Shown piece by piece: positions 8,433-16,818 of a stretch of 25,489 nucleotides of DNA (position 1 is the stretch's first letter; each line of letters begins with the position of its first letter). The notes below the pieces were generated by a model. It saw nothing but the letters and a program-made list of their open reading frames with translations. It did not search any database and had not been told where the DNA came from. Origin of the DNA: CAZJFH01 sp964545205 (lineage in GTDB: Bacteria; Pseudomonadota; Alphaproteobacteria; Rhodospirillales; Magnetospirillaceae); the NCBI GenBank assembly GCA_964545205.1, contig CAZJFH010000072.1, forward strand, positions 1 to 25,489, read 5' to 3'. The translations under genes and the position numbers were made by a program.

Positions 8433-9071
8433 ATGTCGGATCTGGTCCTGGTCATCGGCAACAAGCGCTATTCGTCGTGGTCGCTGCGCCCGTGGCTGGC
8501 GCTGGAGATCGCCGGCCTCGCCTTCGACGAGGTGATGGTGACGCTGCGCCGGCCCGACACCCGCGAGCAGATCCTGCGGCACTCGCCGAGCGGCAAGGTG
8601 CCGCTGCTGAAGCACGGCGCGCTCAAGATCTGGGACTCGCTGGCGATCTGCGAGTACGTCGCCGAACTGGCGCCCGAGGCCGGGCTGTGGCCCGACGACC
8701 GCGCCGCCCGCGCCGTCGCCCGCGCGGTGTCGTGCGAGATGCACTCCGGGTTCCCCGCCCTGCGCAACGCGATGAGCATGGATGTCTGCGCGCTGACGCC
8801 GCTCGACCCGGTGCCGCCCGAGGTCGCGGCCGAGGTCGCGCGCATCAAGTTCCTGTGGGCCGACTGCCGGGCGCGGTTCGGCGCCGGCGGGCCGTTCCTG
8901 TTCGGCCGCTTCTCGATCGCCGACGCGATGTTCGCGCCGGTGGTCACCCGTTTCACCACCTACGCCGTCGACCTCGACGCGCCGAGCCGCGCCTATGTCG
9001 AGGCGGTGTGGGCGCTGCCGGCGATGCAGGCGTGGAAGGCGGCGGCCGCGCAGGAGCCGCCGCCGGGCTGA
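8433..9071 (+). CDS. Glutathione S-transferase family protein
   Basis: This 212-residue protein has an N-terminal thioredoxin-like glutathione-binding domain (about 4-80: NKRYSSWSLRPWLALEIAG, then SGKVPLLKHG with the cis-Pro, then WDSLAICEYVAE). An all-helical C-terminal domain follows (about 90-205), with FGRFSIADAMFAPVVTRF containing the conserved N-capping box Asp. The SSW segment supplies a serine at the usual catalytic position. The exact substrate cannot be read from sequence; detoxification or isomerase roles are possible. The ATG at 8433 places the first strand directly at the N-terminus; the frame extends upstream to 8373 without similarity. It converges on the TAXI receptor gene, with 4 bp between stops. 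Confidence 0.93.
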   Translation: MSDLVLVIGNKRYSSWSLRPWLALEIAGLAFDEVMVTLRRPDTREQILRHSPSGKVPLLKHGALKIWDSLAICEYVAELAPEAGLWPDDRAARAVARAVSCEMHSGFPALRNAMSMDVCALTPLDPVPPEVAAEVARIKFLWADCRARFGAGGPFLFGRFSIADAMFAPVVTRFTTYAVDLDAPSRAYVEAVWALPAMQAWKAAAAQEPPPG

Positions 9072-9075
9072 GCCC

Positions 9076-10092
9076 TCAGCGCACCATGCCGGCGTCGAAG
9101 TAGTAGGCGGCGGCGCCGCCGTGGAGCTGCAGGCCGACGCGCTCGGCGGCCGCTTCGAGCTGGACCAGCTTGCCGCGCGGATGGCCGCGCTTGAGAAGCT
9201 GCTGGGTCGAGGCGTGCCACAGCGCCCTGGCGATGCCGTAGACGAGCTGGTCCGGCACCTGGGCGCCGACCAGCAGCACGACGCCGAGATCGAGCGTCGC
9301 CACCGGCTCCGCGATCCCCTCGTAGATGCCGGCTGGGATGGTGCCGGCGGCGAAGAACGGGTATTCCGCCCGCAGCGTCTCGGCCTCGGGTCCGGCGATC
9401 GGCACCAGGCTGATCGGCACCCGGCGCGCCAGCTCGGCCACCGCCGGCGCCGGCGGCGCGTCGATCGCGAAGAAGGCGTCGATCTCGCCGGCGGCCAGGG
9501 CGTCGGCGGCCTGGCCCGGCTTGAGGTAGGCCGCTTGCAGGTCCTTCTCGTCCAGGCGGTGGGTCTTCAGCACGAGGCGCGAATCGATCAGCGTCCCGGA
9601 ATCCGGACCGCCCAGCGACACCCGCTTGCCCTTCAGGTCGCCGACGGCGGCGATGCCCGAATCGGCGCGCGCCACCAGATGCATGCTGTCGACGTAGAGC
9701 ATCGCCACCGCGCGCAGATTCTCGACCGCCCCCTTGCCCTGATAGGGACCGGTGCCGTGGAACGCCCAGTAGGCGACGTCGGCGTGGACCAGCGCCGCGT
9801 CCAGCGTGCCGGCGGCGATGCCGGCGATGTTGGCCAGGGCGCCGTTGGTCGACTGCGCCACCGCGATCAGACCCGGAACGCCGCAACTGCCGCCCTTTTC
9901 GCACTCGCGCGAGCCGGGCGGGTTGCTGATGGCGCTGGCGATGACGCCGCCGAGCGGGAAATGGGTCTCGCCGGTCGGGCCGGTGCCGATGCGGAAGAAG
10001 CTCAGCTTGTCGCCTTCCTGGGCGACGGCGGCGCCGGCGGCGGCGAGCAGGGCGGCGGCGAGGGCGGCGAGGGCGAGGCGCAAGGAACGCAT
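9076..10092 (-). CDS. TAXI family TRAP transporter solute-binding receptor
   Basis: This 338-residue periplasmic protein has a clear signal peptide (MRSLRLALAAL to GAAVAQ). Its mature part begins LSFFRIGTGPTGETHFPLGGVIASAIS, the N-terminal pattern of TAXI-type receptors of TRAP transporters. Further hallmarks are STNGALANI, DVAYWAFHGTGPY, VARADSGIAAVGDLKGKRVSLGGPDSGT and GEIDAFFAIDAPP. Two cysteines (RECEKGGSCG) may form a disulfide. TAXI receptors bind small carboxylates or amino acids and deliver them to a fused membrane permease (DctQM or FusM type). No permease gene is in the window, so this is an orphan receptor or works with a distant transporter. It is divergent from rph with 138 bp between. 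Confidence 0.92.
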   Translation of the reverse strand: MRSLRLALAALAAALLAAAGAAVAQEGDKLSFFRIGTGPTGETHFPLGGVIASAISNPPGSRECEKGGSCGVPGLIAVAQSTNGALANIAGIAAGTLDAALVHADVAYWAFHGTGPYQGKGAVENLRAVAMLYVDSMHLVARADSGIAAVGDLKGKRVSLGGPDSGTLIDSRLVLKTHRLDEKDLQAAYLKPGQAADALAAGEIDAFFAIDAPPAPAVAELARRVPISLVPIAGPEAETLRAEYPFFAAGTIPAGIYEGIAEPVATLDLGVVLLVGAQVPDQLVYGIARALWHASTQQLLKRGHPRGKLVQLEAAAERVGLQLHGGAAAYYFDAGMVR

Positions 10093-10230
10093 GGGGATTT
10101 CCGAGCCGGGAGGACGGGTGACCAATGTAGTCCTTCGCGGCTGCGAAATGTAGAGGGTTCGAGCCGGCTGGACGCGCGCCGCCGCTGCGGCTAAGGTCCG
10201 CCCGAATCGATCCAACGCAGGACATCCGCC

Positions 10231-10949
<719 letters not shown>

Positions 10950-10953
<4 letters not shown>

Positions 10954-11546
10954 CCCGGCGCTTCGCCGGCGGGCGGCTGGTGATCGCCAGCCACAACGCC
11001 GGCAAGGTGCGCGAGATCGGCGCGCTGCTGGCGCCCTACGGCGCCGAGGTGGTCTCGGCCGGCGATCTGGGCCTGCCCGAGCCCGAGGAGACCGGCGACA
11101 CCTTCCTCGCCAACGCCCGCATCAAGTCGCTGGCCGCCGCCACCGCCTCGGGGCTGCCGGCGCTGGCCGACGATTCCGGACTGGCGGTCGAAGCCCTCGG
11201 CGGCGATCCCGGCATCTATTCGGCGCGCTGGGCCGGGCCGGACAAGGACTTCCGCGTCGCGATGGAGCGGGTCGAGCGCGAACTCGGCGCCAATCCCGAC
11301 CGCCGCGCCCATTTCGTCTGCGCGCTGAGCCTGTGCTGGCCCGACGGGGTCGAGGTCGCGGTCGAGGGATACGTGCACGGCACGGTCGTCTGGCCGCCGC
11401 GCGGCGACAGGGGCTTCGGCTACGACCCGATGTTCGTGCCCGACGGGTCTTCGCGCACCTTCGGCGAGATCGACCCGGCCGAGAAGGACCGCATCAGCCA
11501 CCGCGCCGACGCCTTCCGCAAGCTGGTCGCGGCCTGTTTCGGATAA
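10950..11546 (+). CDS. rdgB: XTP/dITP pyrophosphatase (RdgB/HAM1 family)
   Basis: RdgB hydrolyses non-canonical purine triphosphates (XTP, dITP, ITP) to monophosphates and pyrophosphate, cleaning the nucleotide pool. The 198-residue protein starts at GTG 10950, overlapping the rph stop by 4 bp, which is typical for this pair. Motifs are complete: LVIASHNAGKVREIGALL, EETGDTFLANARIKS, ADDSGLAVEALGG with the catalytic Asp, GIYSARWAG, RGFGYDPMFVPDG and ISHRADAFRKL. The 5' boundary rests on this start fitting the family N-terminus closely. The gene ends with TAA, followed by a repeat-derived dyad before hemW. Confidence 0.97.
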
Positions 11547-11555
11547 AAGGTTTTT

Positions 11556-11650
11556 CACCACGAAGGCACGAAGGACACGAAAAAGCATTTTCCGGGGCGC
11601 ACGGCGCGCCAATATACCTGTTCCTTCGTGATCTTCGTGCCTTCGTGGTG
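11556..11650. repeat. CACGAAG-type inverted repeat element between rdgB and hemW
   Basis: Left arm 11556-11581 and right arm 11625-11650 are 26 nt long and complementary at 24 positions. Both begin CACCACGAAGGCACGAAG when read inward, then differ at 2 bases, then share CACGAA. Each arm contains repeats of a short CACGAAG-like unit at about 8-bp spacing. The 43-nt centre has an A/T-rich part, a GC-rich part (GCACGGCGCGCC) and no gene. The element begins 9 bp after the rdgB stop and ends 11 bp before the hemW start. Similar CACGAAG repeats are, from memory, scattered through many unrelated bacterial genomes. As RNA it could form a long hairpin between the two genes. The base composition is clearly lower in GC than the flanking genes. 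Confidence 0.8.
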
Positions 11651-11661
11651 CAACAATTCCG

Positions 11662-12810
11662 ATGTTCAGCTTCGGCGTCTACATCCACTGGCCCTTCTGC
11701 CTGTCGAAGTGCCCGTATTGCGACTTCAACAGCCACGTCGCCGAGGCGATCGACCAGGCGCGCTGGCGCGACGCACTGCTGGCCGAGCTGGAGCATTTCG
11801 CGGCGCTGGCGCCCGGCCGCACCGTCTCCAGCGTGTTCTTCGGCGGCGGCACGCCCAGCCTGATGGCGCCCGGGACGGCGGCGGCGCTGATCGGGCGCAT
11901 CCGGGAACTGTGGCCGGTCTCGGACGACATCGAGATCACGCTGGAGGCCAATCCCGGCGCCGTCGACGCCGTCCGCTTCGCGGGCTTCCGCGATGCCGGC
12001 GTCGACCGGCTGAGCATGGGCATCCAGGCCCTGAACGACGCCGACCTGAAGGCGCTGGGCCGCCGCCACGACCTCGCCGAGGCGCTGGCCGCGATCGCGC
12101 TGGCGCGGCGGACCTTCCCGCGCGTCTCCTTCGACCTGATCTACGCCCGGCCCGGCCAGAGCCCGGCGGCATGGGCGGACGAGCTGCGCCGCGCGCTCGA
12201 CCTGGCCGCCGACCACCTGTCGCTGTACCAGCTGACCATCGAGCCCGGCACCGCCTTCCACCCGCTGCACGCCCGCGGCGCGCTGGTGCTGCCCGACGAC
12301 GACGCGGCGGTGGCGATGTTCGAGGCGACGCAGGAGATCTGCGCCGCCGCCGGCCTGCCGGCCTACGAGGTCTCGAACCACGCCCGCCCCGGCGCCGAGA
12401 GCCGCCACAACCTGGTCTACTGGCGCGGCGGCGAGTGGCTGGGCATCGGCCCCGGCGCCCACGGCCGGCTGACGCTCGACGGCACCGTCACCGCCCTGCG
12501 CCAGCATCGCGCGCCGGCGGTGTGGCTGGAGCGCGTCGAGCGCGCCGGCCACGCCACCCAGGAGGCGACGGCGCTGAGCGCCGCCGAGCGGGTCGAGGAA
12601 CTGGTGATGATGGGGCTGCGCCTGAGCGAAGGCATCGACGCCCGGCGCTTCGAAGCATTGACCGGCCGGAGCTTGCGCGACGCGCTCGATGCCGCCGGCC
12701 TGGCGCGCATGGAGGAATGCGGCTTCGTCGAATGGACCGGCACCGCCCTGCGCGCGACGCCGGCCGGGCTGCTGCTGCTCAATTCGGTGATCGGCGAGCT
12801 GCTGGCGTGA
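11662..12810 (+). CDS. hemW: HemW radical-SAM heme chaperone (HemN-like)
   Basis: The 382-residue protein belongs to the HemN/HemW radical SAM family. The N-terminal iron-sulfur site is CLSKCPYC (CxxxCxxC) within VYIHWPFCLSKCPYCDFNSH, followed by FFGGGTPSLM, SMGIQALND, FDLIYARPGQS, LYQLTIEPGTAFH and NLVYWRGGEWLGIGPGAHG. The C-terminal HemN domain is short. HemW binds heme and is thought to insert it into target proteins. It is often misannotated as coproporphyrinogen III oxidase; the start at the GVYIHWPF segment, lacking the longer HemN N-terminus, and the rph-rdgB-hemW context favour HemW. Its stop abuts the stop of the convergent lipoprotein gene with no gap. Confidence 0.96.
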   Translation: MFSFGVYIHWPFCLSKCPYCDFNSHVAEAIDQARWRDALLAELEHFAALAPGRTVSSVFFGGGTPSLMAPGTAAALIGRIRELWPVSDDIEITLEANPGAVDAVRFAGFRDAGVDRLSMGIQALNDADLKALGRRHDLAEALAAIALARRTFPRVSFDLIYARPGQSPAAWADELRRALDLAADHLSLYQLTIEPGTAFHPLHARGALVLPDDDAAVAMFEATQEICAAAGLPAYEVSNHARPGAESRHNLVYWRGGEWLGIGPGAHGRLTLDGTVTALRQHRAPAVWLERVERAGHATQEATALSAAERVEELVMMGLRLSEGIDARRFEALTGRSLRDALDAAGLARMEECGFVEWTGTALRATPAGLLLLNSVIGELLA

Positions 12811-14049
12811 TCAATACACCGGCCCGGCGAAGCTCGACGGCGCCGGGCTGACCTCCTCGGGGCCGGTGCGCGACACCGCCATCACCGCCAGGCCGCGCTG
12901 GTTGGTGCCGTCGGGCAGCAGCCGGAAGATGCCGTCGACGCCGGCGAAGCCGCTGGGCTGGGTGAGGGTCGCCGCCGTGAAGTCGGGGTTCGGCCGTTGC
13001 GCCAGCACGGCGGCCAGCGCGGTGGCGTCGTAGGCCAGGCTGGCGATCGGCGGCGGATTGCTGCCGAAGGCGCCGCGGTAGGAGCGCACGAACTCCTGGT
13101 GCGCATCCTGCGGCGGCGCCGGGTACCAGCCGCCGACCAGCGCCGGCTCGTTGCCCAGCGCGGGATCGTCCCACAGCATGGTGCCGAGCAGCTGCACACG
13201 CTCGAGATCGACGCCGCGGAAGCCCAGCAGCGCCGCCGCGCCGCGCAGGCGCACGCCCTCGTCGGGCAGCAGCAGCGCCTCGAAGGCGCCGGGGCCGCCG
13301 GCGGCGAGCTGCTCGACCGCCGCCGAGGCGTCCTTGGACTGCGGCTCGTAGAACGACTCGCGGGTGACGATGCCGCCGCTGGCGGTGACGACGTCGCGAT
13401 AGGCCAGCGTCATGGCGCGGCCGTACTCGTTGTCGGGCGCCAGCACGGCGAAGCGGGTCATCGCCTGGTTGCGGGCGTGCGCCACCACCCGCGCCACCTG
13501 GCTGCGCGGCAGGAATCCCAGGATGAACACGCCGTCGCCGGCCGCCGTGCGGTCGGTGGTGAAGGCGATCATGTTGACGCCGGCCGCGCGCGCCACCGGC
13601 GCCGCCGCCTTGACCGAGGCCGAGAACAGCGGCCCGAGGACCAGGTCGACGTCCTGCGCCACCGCCGCCTGGATCGCCTGGGCGGCGCCCTCGGGCGTGC
13701 CCTTGGTGTCGAAGGGCTGCAGGGTGAAGTTCGAGCCGCCGACCTCGAACAGCGCCAACTGGGCCGCGTTCGACAGGTGCTGGCCGACCTGCGCCGCCTG
13801 GCCCGACAGCGGCACCAGCAACGCGACCCTGACCGGCCGCGCGGCGGCGCCCGGGCGCGCCACCGTGGGCGGCGGCAGCGCCTCCTGCCGCACCGCGGCC
13901 GGCGGCACCGGGGTCGGCGGCGGCGGTTCGGCCGGCGGCGCCGGCTTGGTGACCGCGGTGGTCAGTGGTATTTGTTCGCAGGCGCCGACGGCGGCCAGAA
14001 GCCCAAGGGCCAGGGTCGCCTTGGCGATGATCCGGAATGCGGCGCGCAA
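12811..14049 (-). CDS. Penicillin-binding protein activator-like lipoprotein (LpoA C-domain type)
   Basis: This 412-residue lipoprotein starts at TTG 14049 with GGGAG 7 nt upstream. The signal peptide ends in the lipobox VGAC (lipidated Cys24), followed by a Pro/Ala-rich linker (about 33-65). A type I periplasmic binding fold follows (about 70-400: VRVALLVPLSGQAAQVGQHLSNAAQLALFE, VDLVLGPLFSASVKA, LAPDNEYGRAMTLAYRD, PPIASLAYDATALAAVLAQ). The family (YraM/LpoA C-terminal domain, related to Leu/Ile/Val-binding proteins) activates class A penicillin-binding proteins in gammaproteobacteria. The N-terminal TPR domain of E. coli LpoA is absent, so the same partner cannot be assumed. It is divergent from rsmI, as in other alphaproteobacteria, with only 14 bp between start codons. 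Confidence 0.9.
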   Translation of the reverse strand: MRAAFRIIAKATLALGLLAAVGACEQIPLTTAVTKPAPPAEPPPPTPVPPAAVRQEALPPPTVARPGAAARPVRVALLVPLSGQAAQVGQHLSNAAQLALFEVGGSNFTLQPFDTKGTPEGAAQAIQAAVAQDVDLVLGPLFSASVKAAAPVARAAGVNMIAFTTDRTAAGDGVFILGFLPRSQVARVVAHARNQAMTRFAVLAPDNEYGRAMTLAYRDVVTASGGIVTRESFYEPQSKDASAAVEQLAAGGPGAFEALLLPDEGVRLRGAAALLGFRGVDLERVQLLGTMLWDDPALGNEPALVGGWYPAPPQDAHQEFVRSYRGAFGSNPPPIASLAYDATALAAVLAQRPNPDFTAATLTQPSGFAGVDGIFRLLPDGTNQRGLAVMAVSRTGPEEVSPAPSSFAGPVY

Positions 14050-14063
14050 GGAAGGTCTCCCGG

Positions 14064-14951
14064 ATGAAAACGCGGAAACGTCAAGAGCCTAGCGGCAGCC
14101 CGTCGGGAAGTAAACCGGACCCGGGGCTCTATCTCGTCGCCACGCCGATCGGCAATGCCGGGGATATTACCCTGCGCGCCCTGGCGACCCTGCGCGGCGC
14201 CGACGTCGTCGCCTGCGAGGACACCCGGGTGACCGGCAAGCTGATGGCGATGCTGGGCGTCGCGGCGACGCTGACGCCCTATCACGAGCACAACGCCGAG
14301 CGCGCCGGCCCGGCGCTGCTGCAGCGCCTGCGCGACGGCCAGGTGGTGGCGCTGGTCTCGGACGCCGGCATGCCTCTGGTCTCCGACCCCGGCTGGCGGC
14401 TGGTGCGCGCCTGCATCGACGAGGCCCTGCCGGTGACCACGGTCCCCGGCCCGTCGGCGGCGCTGGCCGGGCTGGCGCTGTCCGGCCTGCCGACCGACCG
14501 GTTCCTGTTCGCCGGCTTCCTGCCGCCGAAATCCTCGGCGCGGCGCACCGCCCTGGCCGAGCTGGTCCAGGTGCCGGCCAGCCTGATCTTCTTCGAATCG
14601 CCGCGCCGCCTGGCCGAGGCGCTGGCCGACATGGCGGCGGTGCTGGGCGATCGCCCGGCGGCGGTGGCGCGCGAGCTGACCAAGCTGTTCGAGGAGGTGC
14701 GCCGGGCGCCGCTGGCCGAACTGGCGGCGCATTACGGCGATGCCGGCCCGCCGAAGGGCGAGGTCGTGGTCGTCGTCGGGCCGCCGCCGCCGGCCGCGCC
14801 CGCCTCGGAAGGCGATCTCGACGCCGCCTTGCGCGCCGCGCTGGCGCGGCTGTCGCTGCGCGACGCGGTGGCCGAGGTCGCCGACGCCACCGGGACGCCG
14901 AAGCGGGTGGTGTATCGGCGCGCCGTGGCGCTGCGGGCCTCGGAGGCATGA
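14064..14951 (+). CDS. rsmI: 16S rRNA (cytidine-1402-2'-O)-methyltransferase
   Basis: RsmI uses SAM to methylate the ribose 2'-OH of C1402 in the decoding centre of 16S rRNA. The 295-residue protein carries the tetrapyrrole-methylase fold: LYLVATPIGNAGDITLRAL, CEDTRVTGKLM, YHEHNAERAG, VALVSDAGMPLVSDPGWRLV, VPGPSAALAGLALSG, DRFLFAGFLPPKS, FFESPRRLAEAL and REL(T)KLFEEV. I chose the ATG at 14064 because AAGGAAGG stands 8 nt upstream; the in-frame ATG at 14037 would overlap the divergent lipoprotein gene. It overlaps yraN by 4 bp (ATGA), giving tight coupling. Confidence 0.96.
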   Translation: MKTRKRQEPSGSPSGSKPDPGLYLVATPIGNAGDITLRALATLRGADVVACEDTRVTGKLMAMLGVAATLTPYHEHNAERAGPALLQRLRDGQVVALVSDAGMPLVSDPGWRLVRACIDEALPVTTVPGPSAALAGLALSGLPTDRFLFAGFLPPKSSARRTALAELVQVPASLIFFESPRRLAEALADMAAVLGDRPAAVARELTKLFEEVRRAPLAELAAHYGDAGPPKGEVVVVVGPPPPAAPASEGDLDAALRAALARLSLRDAVAEVADATGTPKRVVYRRAVALRASEA

Positions 14952-15325
14952 GCGACCGCCGCCGCGCCGCCGAGCTGCGCGGCCGCCGCGCCGAGGCGCT
15001 GGCGGTCCTGCTGCTGCGCCTGAAGGGCTGGCGCATCCTGGCGCGCGGCTTCGCGGTCGGGCGCGGCTCCGGCGCCGGCCAGATCGACATCGTCGCCCGC
15101 CGCGGCCGCGTGTTGGCCTTCGTCGAGGTCAAGGCGCGCGTCGACCTCGACGCGGCGGCGGCGGCGGTCGGCCCGCAGCAGCGCGCCCGCATCGTCCGCG
15201 GCGCCGAGGCCTTCCTGGCCGCCCGCCCGGAGCTGGCCGGGCTCAGCCCGCGCTTCGACGTGATGCTGCTGGCGCCGGGGCGGCTGCCCAGGCATCTGAA
15301 GGACGCTTGGCGGCCGACCGGTTAG
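14948..15325 (+). CDS. UPF0102 family YraN-like endonuclease-fold protein
   Basis: This 125-residue cytoplasmic protein of the UPF0102/YraN family has a restriction-endonuclease-like (PD-(D/E)XK) fold. Visible hallmarks are the N-terminal basic helix RGRRAEALAVLLLRLKGWRILARGF and the core GAGQIDIVARRGRVLAFVEVKAR, where the D of QIDIVA and the E/K of FVEVKAR match the nuclease-type motif. The biochemical role is not settled; a nuclease acting on branched or damaged DNA is an inference from the fold. It overlaps rsmI by 4 bp, as is common for this pair in proteobacteria, and is followed by the BON lipoprotein gene after 44 bp. Confidence 0.93.
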   Translation: MSDRRRAAELRGRRAEALAVLLLRLKGWRILARGFAVGRGSGAGQIDIVARRGRVLAFVEVKARVDLDAAAAAVGPQQRARIVRGAEAFLAARPELAGLSPRFDVMLLAPGRLPRHLKDAWRPTG

Positions 15326-15369
15326 CCGATTAGACTGCCGCCTCGGCCCAACGATCCGGGGAACCGTCC

Positions 15370-15981
15370 GTGACCGCTCATCGCGCCTTCCGCCTCGCCG
15401 CGACCGCCGCCCTGCTGATGTTCGCCGCCGGCTGCACGCCGGTCGGCCTCGCCGTCGGCGGCGCCGCCACCGTCGGCACCGCCGCCGCCGAGGAGCGCGG
15501 GATCAAGACCGCCGCCGAGGACGCCTGGATCGCCACCCAGCTCAACGAGAAGCTGTTCCGCCACGACCATGTCCTGTTCGGCAAGGTCAACCTGGAGGTG
15601 CGCGAGGGCCGGGTGCTGCTGACCGGCAACGTGCCGAGCCCCGAGGCGCGCGTCGACGCGGTGCGGCTGGCCTGGCAGGTGCCGGGGGTGCGCGAGGTGC
15701 TCAACGAGATTCAGGTCACCGATCAGGCCGGGCTCCTCGACTACGGCCGCGACGTCTGGATCGCCAACACGCTGCGCGCCCGGATGCTGCTCGACAAGGA
15801 GATCCGCAACATCAACTACTCGGTCGAGGTGGTGAACGGCGTCGTCTACCTGCTCGGCGTCGCCCACGACCAGGCCGAGATCGACCGCGTGGTCGGGCAC
15901 GCCCGCAACATCGAGCACGTGCGCCGGGTGGTGAACTACGTGCTGTTGCGCGACGATCCGCGACGCCAGCCGGGCGCATGA
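15370..15981 (+). CDS. BON domain outer-membrane lipoprotein (YraP/DolP-like)
   Basis: The 203-residue protein begins at GTG 15370. Its signal peptide ends in the lipobox FAAGC (lipidated Cys22), followed by a Gly/Ala/Thr-rich stretch and two tandem BON domains (about 50-115 and 125-195). The BON pattern is clear: KVNLEVREGRVLLTGNVPSPEARVDAVRLA and the second copy YSVEVVNGVVYLLGVAHDQAEIDRVVGHARNI. Dual-BON lipoproteins such as DolP bind anionic phospholipids and support outer-membrane integrity. Its place after rsmI-yraN matches the gammaproteobacterial rsmI-lpoA-yraN-diaA-yraP cluster, minus diaA. It overlaps the next gene by 4 bp (ATGA). Confidence 0.93.
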   Translation: MTAHRAFRLAATAALLMFAAGCTPVGLAVGGAATVGTAAAEERGIKTAAEDAWIATQLNEKLFRHDHVLFGKVNLEVREGRVLLTGNVPSPEARVDAVRLAWQVPGVREVLNEIQVTDQAGLLDYGRDVWIANTLRARMLLDKEIRNINYSVEVVNGVVYLLGVAHDQAEIDRVVGHARNIEHVRRVVNYVLLRDDPRRQPGA

Positions 15982-16808
15982 CCGCCACCGCAGCCGTGCA
16001 CGACGAGCTCCGGCGGCTGGCCGCGCTGCCGGACGCCGACATCGACCTCGCCGAGGCGGCGCTGGCGCTGGCCAGCCTCGAGCGGCCGCGCGCCCATCGC
16101 CAGCGCTACCGCGCCTTCCTCGCCGCCGCCGCCGACACGCTGACCGGCCGCGCCGCCGCCGCCGAGCAGGCCGGCGCCCGCGCGGCGCTGCTGATCGGCC
16201 TGCTCGGCGGCGAGCTGGGCTTCGGCGGCGTCGAGCACGAGGCCGACGAGGAGGGCGGCGCCGACCTGATGCGGGTCATCGACCGCCGCCGCGGCCTGCC
16301 GGTGGCGCTCGGGATCCTGTATCTCCAGCTCGGGCGCGGGCTGGGCTGGCGCGTCGACGCCCTGTCGATCCCGCCGGTGTTCCTGATCCGCCTCCAGGAC
16401 GCCGCCGGCCAGCGGGTGATGTTCGACCCGCGCAGCGGCGCCGAGGTGGACGCCGCCGCGCTGCGCTCGATGCTCAAGGCGGTGGCCGGGGCCGGCGCCG
16501 AGCTGGAGCCGCGCCATTACGCGGCCATCGGCAATCGCGAGGTGCTGCTGCGGCTGCAGACCCACGTCAAGGTCCGCATGATCCGCGAGGGCAACGTCGA
16601 GCGGGCGCTGCGCAGCGTCGAGGCGATGCTGCTGCTCGCCCCCGACCAGCCGTCGCTGTGGCGCGAGGCCGGCATGATGAACCTGCATCTCGGCCGCCTC
16701 GAACCGGCCGCCGCGGCGCTCGAGGCCTTCGTCGCCCGTTCCCCCAGTTCCACCGCCCGCCACCGCGCCAGCCTGCTGCTGCAGGAGCTGCGGCGGCGGC
16801 CGCAATGA
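15978..16808 (+). CDS. SirB1-like transglutaminase-fold protein with TPR region
   Basis: The 276-residue protein matches the SirB1/transglutaminase-core-2 family: LAEAALALASLERP, a long acidic middle, LMRVIDRRRGLPVALGILYLQLGRGLGW, VDALSIPPVFLIRL and VMFDPRSGAEV. A C-terminal TPR-like part follows (about 195-270: NVERALRSVEAMLLLAPDQPSLWREAGMMNLHLGRLEPAAAALEAF). Proteins of this family keep the fold but usually lack the catalytic cysteine; none is visible at the expected place (GLPVALG), so enzyme activity is doubtful. The cellular role is not established. The gene overlaps the BON lipoprotein gene by 4 bp and stands 10 bp before gshB. Confidence 0.88.
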   Translation: MTATAAVHDELRRLAALPDADIDLAEAALALASLERPRAHRQRYRAFLAAAADTLTGRAAAAEQAGARAALLIGLLGGELGFGGVEHEADEEGGADLMRVIDRRRGLPVALGILYLQLGRGLGWRVDALSIPPVFLIRLQDAAGQRVMFDPRSGAEVDAAALRSMLKAVAGAGAELEPRHYAAIGNREVLLRLQTHVKVRMIREGNVERALRSVEAMLLLAPDQPSLWREAGMMNLHLGRLEPAAAALEAFVARSPSSTARHRASLLLQELRRRPQ

Positions 16809-16818
16809 GGACACCGCC

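Noticed and set aside
11547..11661. The rdgB-hemW repeat as a CRISPR array or tRNA
   Set aside because: Only two inverted arms with short internal units, no regular spacers, no cloverleaf and no cas genes.
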